From contig NC_061514.1 of the NCBI RefSeq assembly GCF_022539505.1, positions 247,368,124 to 247,432,123 of the forward strand: 64,000 bases of DNA. The letters are read 5' to 3'. The DNA is from Lolium rigidum (lineage: Eukaryota > Streptophyta > Magnoliopsida > Poales > Poaceae). Within the stretch, counting starts at the first letter, position 1. Every line of letters begins with the position of its first letter. Below are positions 1 to 10,861 of the stretch, one piece after another. The position numbers and the translations under genes are program-made. The notes below the pieces were generated by a model, which did no database searches, had not been told where the DNA came from, and saw nothing but the letters and a program-made list of their open reading frames with translations.

Positions 1-69
1 AGCTGTAGCTGCTGCTTGCTGCTTGCTAGCTGCTTGCTGCTCGCTGCTAGTTGCTGCTTGCTGCTTGAT
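1..69. repeat. TGC-rich low-complexity tract
   Basis: Imperfect reiteration of GCTGCTT/GCTAGC-type heptamers fills the first 69 bases. It is low-complexity DNA with no coding support. It lies just upstream of the CACTA remnant and may be part of that element's internal non-coding sequence, but its left edge is the window edge. Confidence 0.7.
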
Positions 70-409
70 TTATGCCCATGGTTAGCTGATGCATATAGCT
101 AGCTGATGCATGCTGTTGAGTGCTCAGCTGGTGGAGGATCAATTGTATATGTGCCATGGTGTAGTATATGGAGGAACAATTGTATATGTGCCATGGTGCT
201 CAGCTGGTGGATAGTTTTTCCTGGTGTATATGGTGTCATTTTCTTGTGCAGGGATCGACAGAGTTGCCCATTATCGCCGAAATGTTGATTTATTTCCGTT
301 TCGGCGAAAATGGGGCACTCATATGTCCATAAATTAGCATAGGTCATGCCCAATTTTTCCGTGAAATCTTGCGCTAACTTTATGCATTTTTTCCTACTTA
401 GTTCGAACA
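70..409 (+). other. Non-coding upstream part of CACTA remnant
   Basis: There is no convincing gene here. A short direct duplication is visible: the motif CAATTGTATATGTGCCATGG occurs near 140 and again near 178, and GTGCTCAGCTGGTGGA occurs near 119 and 197. A pyrimidine-rich stretch ending in TTGTGCAG near 249 looks like a splice acceptor, which would fit an intron or exon upstream of the En/Spm-type ORF that starts at 410. That reading is an inference. Confidence 0.35.
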
Positions 410-1077
410 TGGCCAACAACGAAGAGGTCGGCGGCAGCGGTAGCAAGCCATTCTGGATGCTAACCGATGAAATGGAGGTGATGGAGTCACAACCTCGCCG
501 CGACGACGGCGAGGATGATGGCACCGATCCGAGTACCGAGCGGACGATGCCGCCGAGGATGACACCACCGATGGTGCCGCCGAGGATGACACCACCGGAT
601 GGTGCCGGCGAGGATGACACCGGCGCACCGAAGAAGCTACGGAGGGAGCGTCGCCCGAATGTGCTCAGCACCGTGAAGCAGTGCATTCACCGAAGTGAAC
701 GCCACCGGGCTTCCAACGGCGCCCCCGATTTAGTCAAAGGTTACGCTGCCCAACTCGGGTGCATCCTCCGGAGCACGGTCTCGATCAACACCGAGAACCT
801 CGGCATCCCGACCGAGCGAATTTGCGCACCCTCCTCTTCCGTAAGCCGCACGAACGATACGAGTTCCCGGTGGACTGCTCGTAAAAGCGTCTCATGCGGA
901 ACAAAGTGCACAATGCCGCCCTCACGAAGATGAGCACCGCCCTCGCTAGTTGGAGGAACCGAGTGAAGAAAATGATTAATAATGGTGAGAGTTACGAGAA
1001 GATCAAGGAGTCAAATCCCTCGATCACCGAGCAAGACTACGCTGATTTCAAGATCAAGTGCGAGAGCGAGTCAACGT
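410..1077 (+). pseudogene. CACTA (En/Spm-type) transposon ORF, broken
   Basis: The reading begins MANNEEVGGSGSK, runs through an Asp/Glu/Pro-rich N-terminal region, and then a basic segment KKLRRERRPNVLS. The frame is then lost around 690 and regained in another frame from about 894, where MRNKVHNAALTKMSTALASW is followed by a NGESYEKIKESNPSIT-like segment. The second half matches my memory of the putative Ptta/En/Spm plant transposon protein found in grass CACTA elements (an accessory TNP-like product). At least one frameshift and an in-frame stop before 894 make it a pseudogene. The C-terminus is lost in the N gap. TIRs starting CACTA are not visible in the window. Confidence 0.7.
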
Positions 1078-1177
1078 NNNNNNNNNNNNNNNNNNNNNNN
1101 NNNNNNNNNNNNNNNNNNNNNNNNNNNNNNNNNNNNNNNNNNNNNNNNNNNNNNNNNNNNNNNNNNNNNNNNNNNNN
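1078..1177. other. Assembly gap (100 N)
   Basis: Exactly 100 Ns, the usual placeholder for a gap of unknown size. It separates the CACTA remnant from the Gypsy internal region, so the two flanks need not be adjacent in the genome. Confidence 0.99.
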
Positions 1178-1908
1178 CACGCCATCACTTACCAAAGGAG
1201 GATGAATGTTATGTTCCTGTGGATTCTCTTGAAATATTCCCTATAAGTAAAACTTGTGAGAATAATTATGCTACTGTTATCTATGATAATCCATGCTATT
1301 TTGATAAATCTTATGATAATGCTTTGTTTGTGCCTGATGTCGAAATGCATGGTACTAAAGAGTTTTGCTTAGCAAATGTTTATGATAAATCTCTAGATGA
1401 TGGTCCTATGTTACTTGATAATATTAATTGTACTACTAATGAAAATGGGATTGGAGAGGTCTTGTCTTTATCTAGGAGTCCCATATCTTTTGAGATTGAT
1501 CAATCATCTTGTTATATTGATAAAAGTGGTTTTGAAAGTTTTGATCCTATTATTTTTGAGCTTGATAAAAATTATGTGTTTGTGGATCATGAAAAACATG
1601 CTTTATGTGATAGTTATATTGTTGAGTTTATTAATGAAGCTACTGAAAATTATTATGAGAGAGGAAAATTTGATTGTAGAAATTTCCATGGTACTAAAAC
1701 ACCTCTCTACATGCTGAAAATTTTGAGGTTACTCGTGTTTTATCTTCCTATGCTTGTCACTTTGTTCTTCATGAATTTATTTGTGTACAAGAATCCTATG
1801 CATAGGAAGTGGGTTAGACTTAAATGTGTTATGAATTTTCTTCTTGATGCTCCTTTTGCTTCATTTTCTATTTTTCATGTGAGCATCATTAAAATCTTAT
1901 GCGCCTAG
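1178..1908 (+). CDS. Unrecognised ORF carried by TGATACG-family Gypsy element (5' end in gap)
   Basis: An uninterrupted reading frame of about 243 codons runs from the gap to a TAG at 1906-1908. It is rich in Asn, Asp and Tyr with short FDKSYDN / SLDDGPMLLDN motifs. The C-terminal third is hydrophobic and could hold one or two membrane segments (from LYMLKILRLLVFYLPMLVTL), followed by a basic KNPMHRKWVRLK stretch. I see no RT, integrase, protease or gag motif. Its stop lies in the 50-nt module that in sister copies begins just after the gag-protease stop, so it occupies the position of gag-protease cargo. It resembles extra ORFs I remember from Triticeae Athila-like elements. The position also fits an env-like ORF, but no signal peptide or fusion peptide can be shown. 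Its start is unknown. Confidence 0.6.
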
Positions 1909-1950
1909 CTGAAAGGCGTTAAAGAAAAGCGCTTATGGGAGACAACCCAT
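1901..1950 (+). other. Conserved 50-nt post-stop stem-loop module, copy 1
   Basis: The arms CGCCT/AGGCG enclose AGCTGAA, followed by the palindrome AAGCGCTT and then GGGAGACAACCCA, in which GGG and CCC can pair. The same block occurs at 31346-31395, 41286-41335 and (minus) 58291-58340 after otherwise different coding sequences, which suggests a cis-acting RNA or DNA element. Confidence 0.7.
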
Positions 1951-4363
1951 TATTTTATTTCTGTAATTTTTATTTTATTTGAGTCAAGGAGTTTGCTTAC
2001 TTCTGTAACTACTCATTTGTATCTTTATTTTATCGCATTGTTGTGCCAAGTAAAGTCTATAATAGAAAATTGATGCTAGATTTGGATTTCTGCGCAGAAA
2101 CAGATTTTTAGCTGTCACGAATTTGAGTAGATCTCTCTGTAGGAGACTCTGAAAATTCTGCAAAAATTCATGCGTGTTCCTTAGATATGTACGCAACTTT
2201 CATTATATTTGAGTTTTCTGATTTGAGCAATGGAAGTACCTCGAAAAAATTCATGTTTACTGGCTGTTCTGTTTTGACAGATTCTGTCTCTGTTTTTTTG
2301 CATTGTCTCTTGTGGACTTTAAGTAAGGCTTTCTAGACGTGGAGAGCTGTAGCTAATGTTTTATTGAGTTCTTGCAATGTGTCACTATAGAACTAAAGTG
2401 GATTAAAGTTTTTTGAGTACTAACCACTCTAATGAAGTTTATGAGAAGTTTGGTGTGGCAGAAGTTTTCAAGGGTCAAGAGAGAAGGATGATATAATATG
2501 ATCAAGAAGAGTGAAAAGTCTAAGCTTGGGGATGCCCCCGTGGTTCATCCCCGCATATTTCAAGAAGACTCAAGCATCTAAGCTTGGGGATGCCCAAGGC
2601 ATCCCCTTCTTCATCAACAACTTATCAGGTCACCTCTAGTGAAACTATATTTTTATTCCGTCACATCTTATGTGCTTTACTTGGAGCGTCTGTGTGTTTT
2701 TATTTTTGTTTGTGTTTGAATAAATTCGGATCCTAGCAATCCTTGTGTGGGAGAGAGACACGCTCCGCTTTTTCATTTGAACACTTGTGTTCTTAGTTTT
2801 ACTTTAATATTCATGGTGAAAGCTGAAAGCCGCTTCATTTATTGTTATTTGGTTGAAAATAGAAAATGCTTCATATTGTCTTGAATAATTTGATACTTGG
2901 CAATTGTTTTGAGCTCTCAAGTAGATCCTGTTTAAGCTCTTGCATCATGTAGTTTAAACCTATTAGTGGAGAACTACCGTAGAGCTTGTTGAAATTTGGT
3001 TTGCATGATTGGTCTCTCTAAGGTCTAGATATTTTCTGGTAAAAGTGTTTGAGCAACAAGGAAGACAGTGTAGAGTCTTATAATGCTTGCAATATGTTCT
3101 TATGTAAGTTTTGTTGTACCGGTTCATACTTGTGTTTGCTTCAAACAACCTTGCTAGCCAAAGCCTTGTACCGAGAGGGAATGCTTCTCGTGCATCCAAA
3201 ACCTTGAGCCAAAACCTATGCCATTTGTGTCCACCATAACTACCTACTATGTGGTATTTTTCTGCCATTCCAAGTAAATACTTCATGTGCTACCTTTAAA
3301 CAATTCAAAAATTATTATCTCTTATTTGTGTCAATGTTTTATAGCTCATGAGGAGGTATGTGGTGTTTTATCTTTCAATCTTGTTGGACAGACTTTCACC
3401 AATGGACTAGTGGCTCATCCGCTTATCCAATAATTTTGCAAAAAGAGCTAGCAACGGGGTTCCAACCCCAATTAATTAACCTTCACTAATAATTCTCTTC
3501 ACATGTTTTGCCCTGATTCATCAGTAAGCAACTTAATTTTGCAAATAGACACTCCTCCATGGTATGTGAAATGTTGGAAGGCACCCGAGGATTCGGTTAG
3601 CCATGGCTTGTGAAAGCAAAAGGTTGGGAGGAGTGTCATCTATAAATAAAACTAAAAATACATGTGTAAACAAAAGAGAAGAGGGATGATCTACCTTGCT
3701 GGTAGAGATAACGTCCTTCATGGGAGCCGCTCTTTGAAAGTCTGTTTGACAAGGGGGTTAGAGTGCCCACTACCATTCGTTGACAACAACAAACACCTCT
3801 CAAAACTTTATTTGTATGCTCTCTATATGATTTCAAAACTTAAAAAGCTCTAGCACATGATTTAATCCTCGCTTCTCCTCTGCGAAGGGCCTTTCTTTTA
3901 CTTTATGTTGAGTCAGTTTACCTACTTCTTTCTATCTTAGAAGCAAACACTTGTGTCAACTGTGTGCATTGATTCTAACATACTTGCTTATTTGCATTCA
4001 TCATATTACTTTGTGTTGACAATTATCCATGAGATATGCATGTTGAAAGTTGAAAGCAACTGTTGAAACTTAAATCTTCCTTTGTGTTGCTTCAAAACCT
4101 CTTATTAAGAATTTATTGCTTTATAATTAACTCTTATGCAAGACTTTTTGATGCTTGTCTTGAAAGTACTATTCATGAAAAGTTTTTGCTATATGTTATC
4201 TATTTGTTAGCAAACTATAGATCATTGCCTTGAGTCACTTCATTCATCTCATATGCTTTACAATAGTATGATCAAGATTATGTGGGTAGCATGTCACTTC
4301 AGAAATTATTCTTTTTATCGTTTACCTACTCGAGGGCGAGTAGGAACTAAGCTTGGGAATGCT
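1909..4363 (+). other. Long 3' UTR of TGATACG-family Gypsy element
   Basis: About 2.45 kb of non-coding, AT-rich internal sequence, alignable by eye to 31334-33963, 41274-44524 and the minus-strand 55762-58352 and 23871-25312. It carries two internal copies of TAAGCTTGGGGATGC (2521-2535 and 2579-2593) before the true polypurine tract. Short ORFs here are not conserved and look fortuitous. Confidence 0.8.
4325..4363 (+). promoter_or_regulatory. PPT with adjacent stem-loop
   Basis: Arms CCTACTCG/CGAGTAGG with loop AGGG (4325-4344) stand directly before the polypurine tract TAAGCTTGGGAATGC (4348-4362). The LTR begins one base later. The PPT primes plus-strand cDNA synthesis in LTR retrotransposons. 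The stem-loop is retained in all five junctions of this family in the window. Confidence 0.75.
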
Positions 4364-7300
4364 TGATACGTCTCCAACGTATCTATAATTTCTGATGTTC
4401 CATGCTAGTTTTATGACAATACCTACATGTTTTGCTCACACTTTAATATGATTTTATGCATTTTCCGGGAATAACCTATTAACAAGATGCCGAGGTGCCA
4501 GTTCCTGTTTTCCGCTGTTTTTGGTTTCAGAAATCCTACACCGGAAATATTCTCGGAATTGGACGAAACGAAAGCCAAACCTTCTATTTTACCGAGACAG
4601 ACCCAGAGAGCCAGAGAAGTGCCGGAGGGGGCCAAGGGGGCCCCAAACCACATGGCGGCGCGGCCAGGCCCCCTGGCGCGCCATCCTATGGGGGGGTGAT
4701 ACGTCTCAAACGTATCTATAATTTCTTATGTTCCATGCTAGTTTTATGACAATACTCACATGTTTTACATACACTTTATATCATTTTGATGCATTTTCCG
4801 GCACTAACCTATTAACAAGATGCCGAAGCGCCGGTTCTCGTTTTCTGCTGTTTTTGGTTTCGAAATCTTACACAGAAATATTCTCGGAATTGGACGAAAC
4901 AAAAGCCCACGGTCTTATTTTGCACGGAGTCTTCCAGAAGTCCGAGGAGGAGACGAAGAGGGGCCGCGAGGCGCCCACACCCTAGGGCGGCGCGGTGGGG
5001 CCCCTGGCCGCGCCGGCCTATAGGGTGGGCCCCTCGGTCGCCTCCCGACTCTGCCCCTTCGCCTATTTATTTTCTCCGTCGCGAAAACCCTAGTACCGAG
5101 AGCCACGATACGAGAAAACATACCGTGACGCCGTCGCCGCCAATCCCATCTCGGGGGATTCAGGAGATCACCTCCGGCACCCTGCCGGAGAGGGGAATCA
5201 TCTCCCGGAGGACTCTTCATCACCATGCCCGCCTCCGGATTGATGCGTGAGTAGTTCATCCTTGGACTATGGGTCCATAGAATTAGCTAGATGGTTGTCT
5301 TCTCCTCTTGTGCTATCATGTTTAGATCTTGTGAGCTGCCTATCATGATCAAGATCGTCTATTTGTAATGCTACATGTTGTGTTTGTTGGGATCCGATGA
5401 ATATGGAATACTATGTCAAGTTGATTATTGATCTATCATATATGTGTTGTTTATGATCTTGCATGCTCTCCGTTGCTAGTAGAGGCTCTGGCCAAGTTGA
5501 TACTTGTGACTCCAAGAGGGAATATTTATGCTCGATATGGGTTCATGCCTCCATTGAATCTGGGACAGTGACAGAAAGTTCTAAGGTTATGGATGTGCTG
5601 TTGCCACTAGGCATAAAACATCGATGCTTTGTCTAAGGATATTTGTGTTGATTACATTACGCACCATACTTATTGCAATTGTCTGTTGTTTGCAACTTAA
5701 TACTGGAAGGGTGCGGATGCTAACCCGAAGGTGGACTTTTTAGGCATAGATGCATGCTGGATAGCGGTCTATGTACTTTGCCGTAATGCCCTAAGTAAAT
5801 CTCATAGTAGTCATCATGATATGTATGTGCATTGTTATGCCCTCTCTATTTGTCAATTGCCCAACTGTAATTTGTTCACCCAACATGCTATTTATCTTAT
5901 TGGAGCGACACCACTAGTGAACTGTGGACCCCGGTCCATTCTTTTACATCTGAAATACAATCAACTGCAATCTATGTTCTCTCGTTGTTCTTCACAAGCA
6001 AACATCATTCTCCACACCATACGTTTAATCCTTTGTTTACAGCAAGCCGGTGAGATTGACAACCTCACTCGTTAAGTTGGGGCAAAGTATTTTGGTTGTG
6101 TTGTGCAGGTTCCACGTTAGCGCCGGAATCCCTGGTGTTGCGCCGCACTACACTCCTTCACCAACAACCTTCACGTGGCCTTCATCTCCTACTGGTTCGA
6201 TAACCTTGGTTTCTTACGGAGGGAAAACTTGCTGTTGTACGCATCACACCTTCCTCTTGGGGTTCCCAACGGACGTGTGCTTCACACGTTATCAGGGGGC
6301 CACCCTCTGGCTCCTCCGACTCCGCCCTTTCGCCTATATATTCTGTCTGTCGCGAAAACCCTAAAAGACCATACGATATTCCATGAAGAGTTCTGTAGCC
6401 GCCGCCATCGCGAAGACAAGTTTCGGGGGACAGAAGTCTCTGTTCCGGCACGCCGCTAGGACGGGGAATTGTCCCCGGAAGTCTTCTCCATCGACGCCAC
6501 CGCCTCCATCATGCTCCGTGAGTAGTTCCCCCATGGACTACGGGTTCTAGCAGTAGCTAGTTGGTACTCTCTCTCCCATGTACTTCAATACAATGATCTC
6601 ATGAGCTGCCTTACATGATTGAGATCCATCTGATGTAATCGGTGTTGTGTTTGTTGGGATCCGATGAATTGTTACATTATGATCAGTCTATCTATAAAGT
6701 TTGTGAAGTTATTGTTGCTGCAATCTTGTTGTGTTTAATGCTTGTCACTAGTGCACGAGTGGCATGATCTTAGATTTAAGCTCTATAATTATTGCTTAGA
6801 TTGTATCTACAAGTTGTTTGCACATGTCTATGTCCGGAACCCGAGGCCCCGGAGTGACGAAGAATCGGGATAACTGGAGGGGATGGCTTAGATATGAGGA
6901 TCACATGTTTTCACCAAGTGTTAATGCTTTGCTCCGGTGCTCTATTAAAAGGAGTACCATAATTACCGAGAGATTCCCTTGAGGCCCGGCTGCCACCGGC
7001 TGGTAGGACAAAAGATGTTATGCAAGTTTCTCATTGCGAGCACGTATGACTATATATGGAAAACATGCCTACATGATTAATAAGTTTGATGTTTTGTCTT
7101 AATGCTATTTCAATCCTATCAATTGCCCAAATGTAATTTGTTCACCCAACACTTGTTATTGGAGAGTTACCACTAGTGTAGATAGCTGGGAACCCCGGTC
7201 CATCTTTCATCATCAAATACTCACTCAGTCCTATATGCCATTAGAATTAGTATCAACTATTTTCTGGTGCCATTGCCTCTATGTTACTGCTACTGCTGCT

Positions 7301-7500
7301 GTGTTACTGTTACTATTGCTCTCATATTACTGCTGCTTTCACATCACCCCTGTTACTAGCGCTTTTCCAGGTGCAGCTGAATTGACAACTCAGTTGTTAA
7401 GGCCTACAATTATTATTTGTCTCCCCTTATGTCGAATCAATAAATTTGGGTTTTACTTCCCTCGAAGACTGTTGCGATCCCCTATACTTGTGGGTTATCA
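4364..7500 (+). mobile_element. 3' LTR of Gypsy element, split by a nested solo LTR
   Basis: The LTR starts TGATACGTCTCC at 4364 directly after a PPT and ends ...TGTGGGTTATCA at 7500. It is interrupted between 4696 and 6300 by a solo LTR, which leaves about 1.53 kb of its own sequence. Its first 330 bases are clearly related to the other TGATACG LTRs. The second half (from about 6800) is not: it carries a TTACTGCTACTGCTGCTG-like tract and a different terminus. It therefore represents a distinct LTR subtype. The matching 5' LTR lies beyond the gap or is missing. Confidence 0.75.
4697..6294 (+). mobile_element. Solo LTR of TGATACG family
   Basis: A complete LTR of 1598 bp, from TGATACGTCTC to ...CACGTTATCA, flanked by GGGGG on both sides (4692-4696 and 6295-6299), a 5-bp target-site duplication. 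There is no internal region, so it formed by recombination between the two LTRs of an inserted element. It has a TATA-like CCTATTTATT near 5061 and the conserved CCGGCACCCTGCCGGAGAGG leader. The same 1598-bp length is seen for both LTRs at 54164 and 60721. Confidence 0.9.
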
Positions 7501-9480
7501 GAGATAAACACTTAAACCATATCTATTTTGAATTTAAAATACACCTCACAAGAACACCAAGTTAATCACCTATTAAATAATTGTTTAAACAAAAAAATAG
7601 GCAGTGAGCATGATTATCAAATTGGATTGATATTCAAATAATTTAGAACCTGCAAAACCAAAATGAATTCAATTTCAATTCAAATCACAAAATCCAAAAC
7701 AGAAAATAGAAAAACAGAAAATGAAAAGGAAAAGAGAAGAGAGGAGGACTTACCCTGGTGGATCGTGCAGCCTAGCGCAGCAGCCCATGTTGTCGGCTCA
7801 TCATCGACCAGGCGCAGCCCAGCCCAAGTCCAGATATCGTTTCGTTTGCTTTAAAAATCGTGCGGAGAGAGAAGCCATCTTTTTCTTCCCCGCAGACGAC
7901 ACGGGGACGGCGAGCTCAGGCCACGTTTCTCGCCATGGATAAGGACGCCCGGAAGCTACATGCGAATTCAGAGCCTCGCCAAATCTTCTCCGCGTCTGTC
8001 TGATCCTATTCGCGCCAAGATTCATTCCCACATCACTTAACACCATCACCGCCGCATTTGTGCCTTCTCCGGCGAGTCGACGTTGTTTCCGAGCTCAAAT
8101 CGGGCTATAAAAGCACAAGGAGATGCGCCCGAACCCTAGCTAGATTGTGACCCCTCCATCATCTCTCCCAGACTCTCAATATCTCTCTATGTTCTCCACA
8201 CACCAGCGTTGCTGTCGAATAAGTTCTTCGGCTAGCCGTCGATTGAGAGCGTCCCAGTGACCATGGAGTGGCTCTGCAGGTGCGCCTGGTCTCGCAGATC
8301 ATCAAAGGAGAAGAAATCATGCCGGGGCATCCCCAATCAACACAATCGCTGAGTTCCCTTTCGCCGGTGATCATCGGAAACTACAACCACATCGCTATCT
8401 CCATCGCCAATCGTCCTCGTCGAGTCTCTGGAACACCTCAGGGTGAGCTTACGCTTCTCGCGAGCATCTTATCACATCCAATAGTCATCTGTAGCTCGGT
8501 ATGGCCATTTCGTCGGAGTTCGCCACCGCGGTAGTGCTCGCCGGAGCTAGCTCCGGTGATCCCCTCGCAAAGCCATCACCACCACCAGCCTCAGCATGTC
8601 GAGGAGATTCGAAAACCGTTAGTAGTCCGTCCCGGGAGGCCGTAAAACGGCGGCGCCGTCGTCGCTGACCGGCAGCGGTCATTGACCGGCGAGGTCGACG
8701 TGGCCGTAGGACCCCCTATGACCCTTGACCAGTCTTCACTGCGTGTCCGTTGAGGTGGACACAGGTCCCACCTGTCTGTGGCTAAGGCTAGCTCCATACC
8801 GGTACATTTAGTTTTTAGTTTTAATTTAAAAACCAGTAAATAACTGAAACTTTGCAGAAATAAATAAAATTCATTTTAGCTCAGAAAAATATAAATAATA
8901 TACAAAATGATCACAAAAAGAAACCCTACTCAATAAAAATATAAAATAAAAATGTGTGTCAAAATAAAAATCCACTTATTTTTTACCTTTATTCAATATG
9001 TCTTTTCATTTATTTTAAAATACAATTTGAATTCAATAATTAGTGAAGTTGTTTATCCCACATTAGATTCAACTCTAAAACCCTAGTTGTTTATCCCATA
9101 TGATCATATGAGTTTCACTTTACTTATAGAACCTTAATAAGCAACCAATGAATACATGCTCATGATCTACTAAAATAAAACTAGGACAATTCACATGAAG
9201 TCATTATTTCATGTCTTATTTTTTAATGAACCTTAGATAACCAATTAGTGCCATCTACGTGTAAACCCTAGCTTGTTACCTCATGTTAGCATCATTAACC
9301 ATCATTCTTAGTATCATACCATTGAAATCAACCTTAACCATCATTACCTAGTAGAGCCATAGTGATCAACCATAATACCAACCTTCAATAGCAATTCACA
9401 TCACATGTTCCTATTCAACTAAACCCTACTTAAGAAATAATAAACCATCTAGCTTAGAAACACATTATTGATTACTTGGT
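7501..9480 (+). repeat. Unassigned LTR-like repeat, left part
   Basis: No coding region is supported. An AT-rich start gives way to a GC-rich stretch with TATAAAAG at 8106-8113, a pyrimidine-rich leader and then AT-rich sequence with many AAACCCTA motifs. This looks like the U3/R/U5 organisation of a large grass LTR (several kb), interrupted at 9485 by the Gypsy element and continuing at 16069. I cannot name the family or define its ends. Confidence 0.4.
8106..8113 (+). promoter_or_regulatory. TATA box candidate
   Basis: TATAAAAG in a GC-rich context followed by a pyrimidine-rich leader fits a pol II core promoter of an LTR. No gene follows it directly. Confidence 0.35.
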
Positions 9481-9485
9481 GAAAC
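9481..9485. other. Target-site duplication GAAAC (left)
   Basis: GAAAC immediately precedes the left LTR and recurs at 16064-16068 immediately after the right LTR. This proves an intact insertion. Confidence 0.9.
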
Positions 9486-10609
9486 TGTTGACGTCAGAAA
9501 CCCCCTGGCGGGCAGAGACGGTCAACACGGTAGAGCCGGGAACAACTAGGGCTGCGGCTGGCCCCAGTCCCTCAGAGCGACGGCCCGCAAAGCCTCCTGG
9601 TCGCACGCGCCGATGCTAATCGCAAGGGCGTGCCACCTGACCTATACCTGGTCAGGAAGGTGTGGATGATGCCTCGCTTAGTTTCCTGCATGGCATACAC
9701 GTAAACATTAAATACGAGCCTCGATCGGCTGATTCGGACGAGGTGTCCGAATATATGGTGGTCCTGCTTGATCAAGATAAAGCTAATGAGATCTACGACG
9801 ATTTAGGGTTTTCACCGCATAATCGGATCATCCTACTCACGATTGGGCCTCGCGCTCGCGCACGGTGACCGTAAGCCGATCCTAGACGAGGCCTAAAAAC
9901 CAACACGAGGTTGATCCCCGGAACATCCTTTCTAGGGCTAGCAAACGCCACCCTACACGCCGCTGGATCCTCCAACCCTTTGTAAGGCCTAACTATTGCG
10001 GATGTTAAACTAATCCTTGATGAAACAAGGAGCAATCGTAACGGATCAGATCTACTAAACTATGATCAAGCGGGTGTCGCCCCTACACCTAAGATAGGTG
10101 TAAGGGCGGCTAGATGTGCAAGGGTTGCATAACGAAAGCATGTAATTCGAAGAACAATGCTAACCCTAACACATCTAAGATAACTACGTTGCTCGCCATC
10201 AAAAAGGCTTCGATGACGAGCAACGCATGAACAACGTGGGCAGGCTTGTGCTGCCTAGATCGCAAGATGCGATCTAGGCAGCATGGTGCTTACCGGAGAA
10301 ACCCTCGAGACGAAGGAGTTGGCGATGCGCCGAGATTTGTTTGTGTTGAACGTTGGTTGTTGTTTATTCCATAAACCCTAGATACATATTTATAGTCCAG
10401 GGGACTTTCTAATGTGGGCGTGCACTAAACCGTGCACGAGTAAAACTCTAACTTCTAAAACTAAGATGCGATCTAATATGTTACAGATACACGGGCAATT
10501 AAGCCCAACTTGGTATAAAAGGCCGATTCACGTATTTCTTCCATGTATATTCTTCAAGTCCATCTTGATCGCGGCCCACCTCTGACTCGGTCAAATTCTG
10601 GTGATAACA
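9486..10609 (-). repeat. 3' LTR (left) of minus-strand Gypsy element
   Basis: TGTTGACGTC...GTGATAACA on the plus strand. It lacks the 44-bp hairpin-bearing block that the right LTR has at 15141-15184. Confidence 0.9.
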
Positions 10610-10861
10610 CATGCCCCCCTGGTTTTGGAAATGACATTTCCAAAATCATTATGCCTTTCTTTCGTCGGGTCATGTCGTAGCAGAACCGTCGCAGTATCTG
10701 TCATCATAATGTCTCGCTTTCTCAACTTCTCTGCACGATTTGACAGTTTTTTGGCACCACCGTTCGAACATTAAATCCCCACCTCTTTTATCTAACCGTA
10801 CCGAACAGTTCTTCTCCTCATCCTTCCCGCATTAGCACTCCGAAAAACCCTTCTGCGCACC

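Noticed and set aside
1178..1908. Envelope-like gene
   Set aside because: Position and a hydrophobic C-terminus fit, but there is no signal peptide, cleavage site or fusion peptide and the N-terminus is in a gap; left as unknown cargo.
4487..5259. Several ORFs of 60-115 codons on both strands in LTR U3/leader (repeated at 23300, 28900, 34000, 37300, 44600, 55200, 61800)
   Set aside because: They occur in every LTR copy because the GC-rich leader is open by chance; frames are not preserved between copies.
7663..8797. Gene with CpG-rich promoter and TATA box
   Set aside because: No ORF over 90 codons with recognisable domains, and surroundings are LTR-like repeat.
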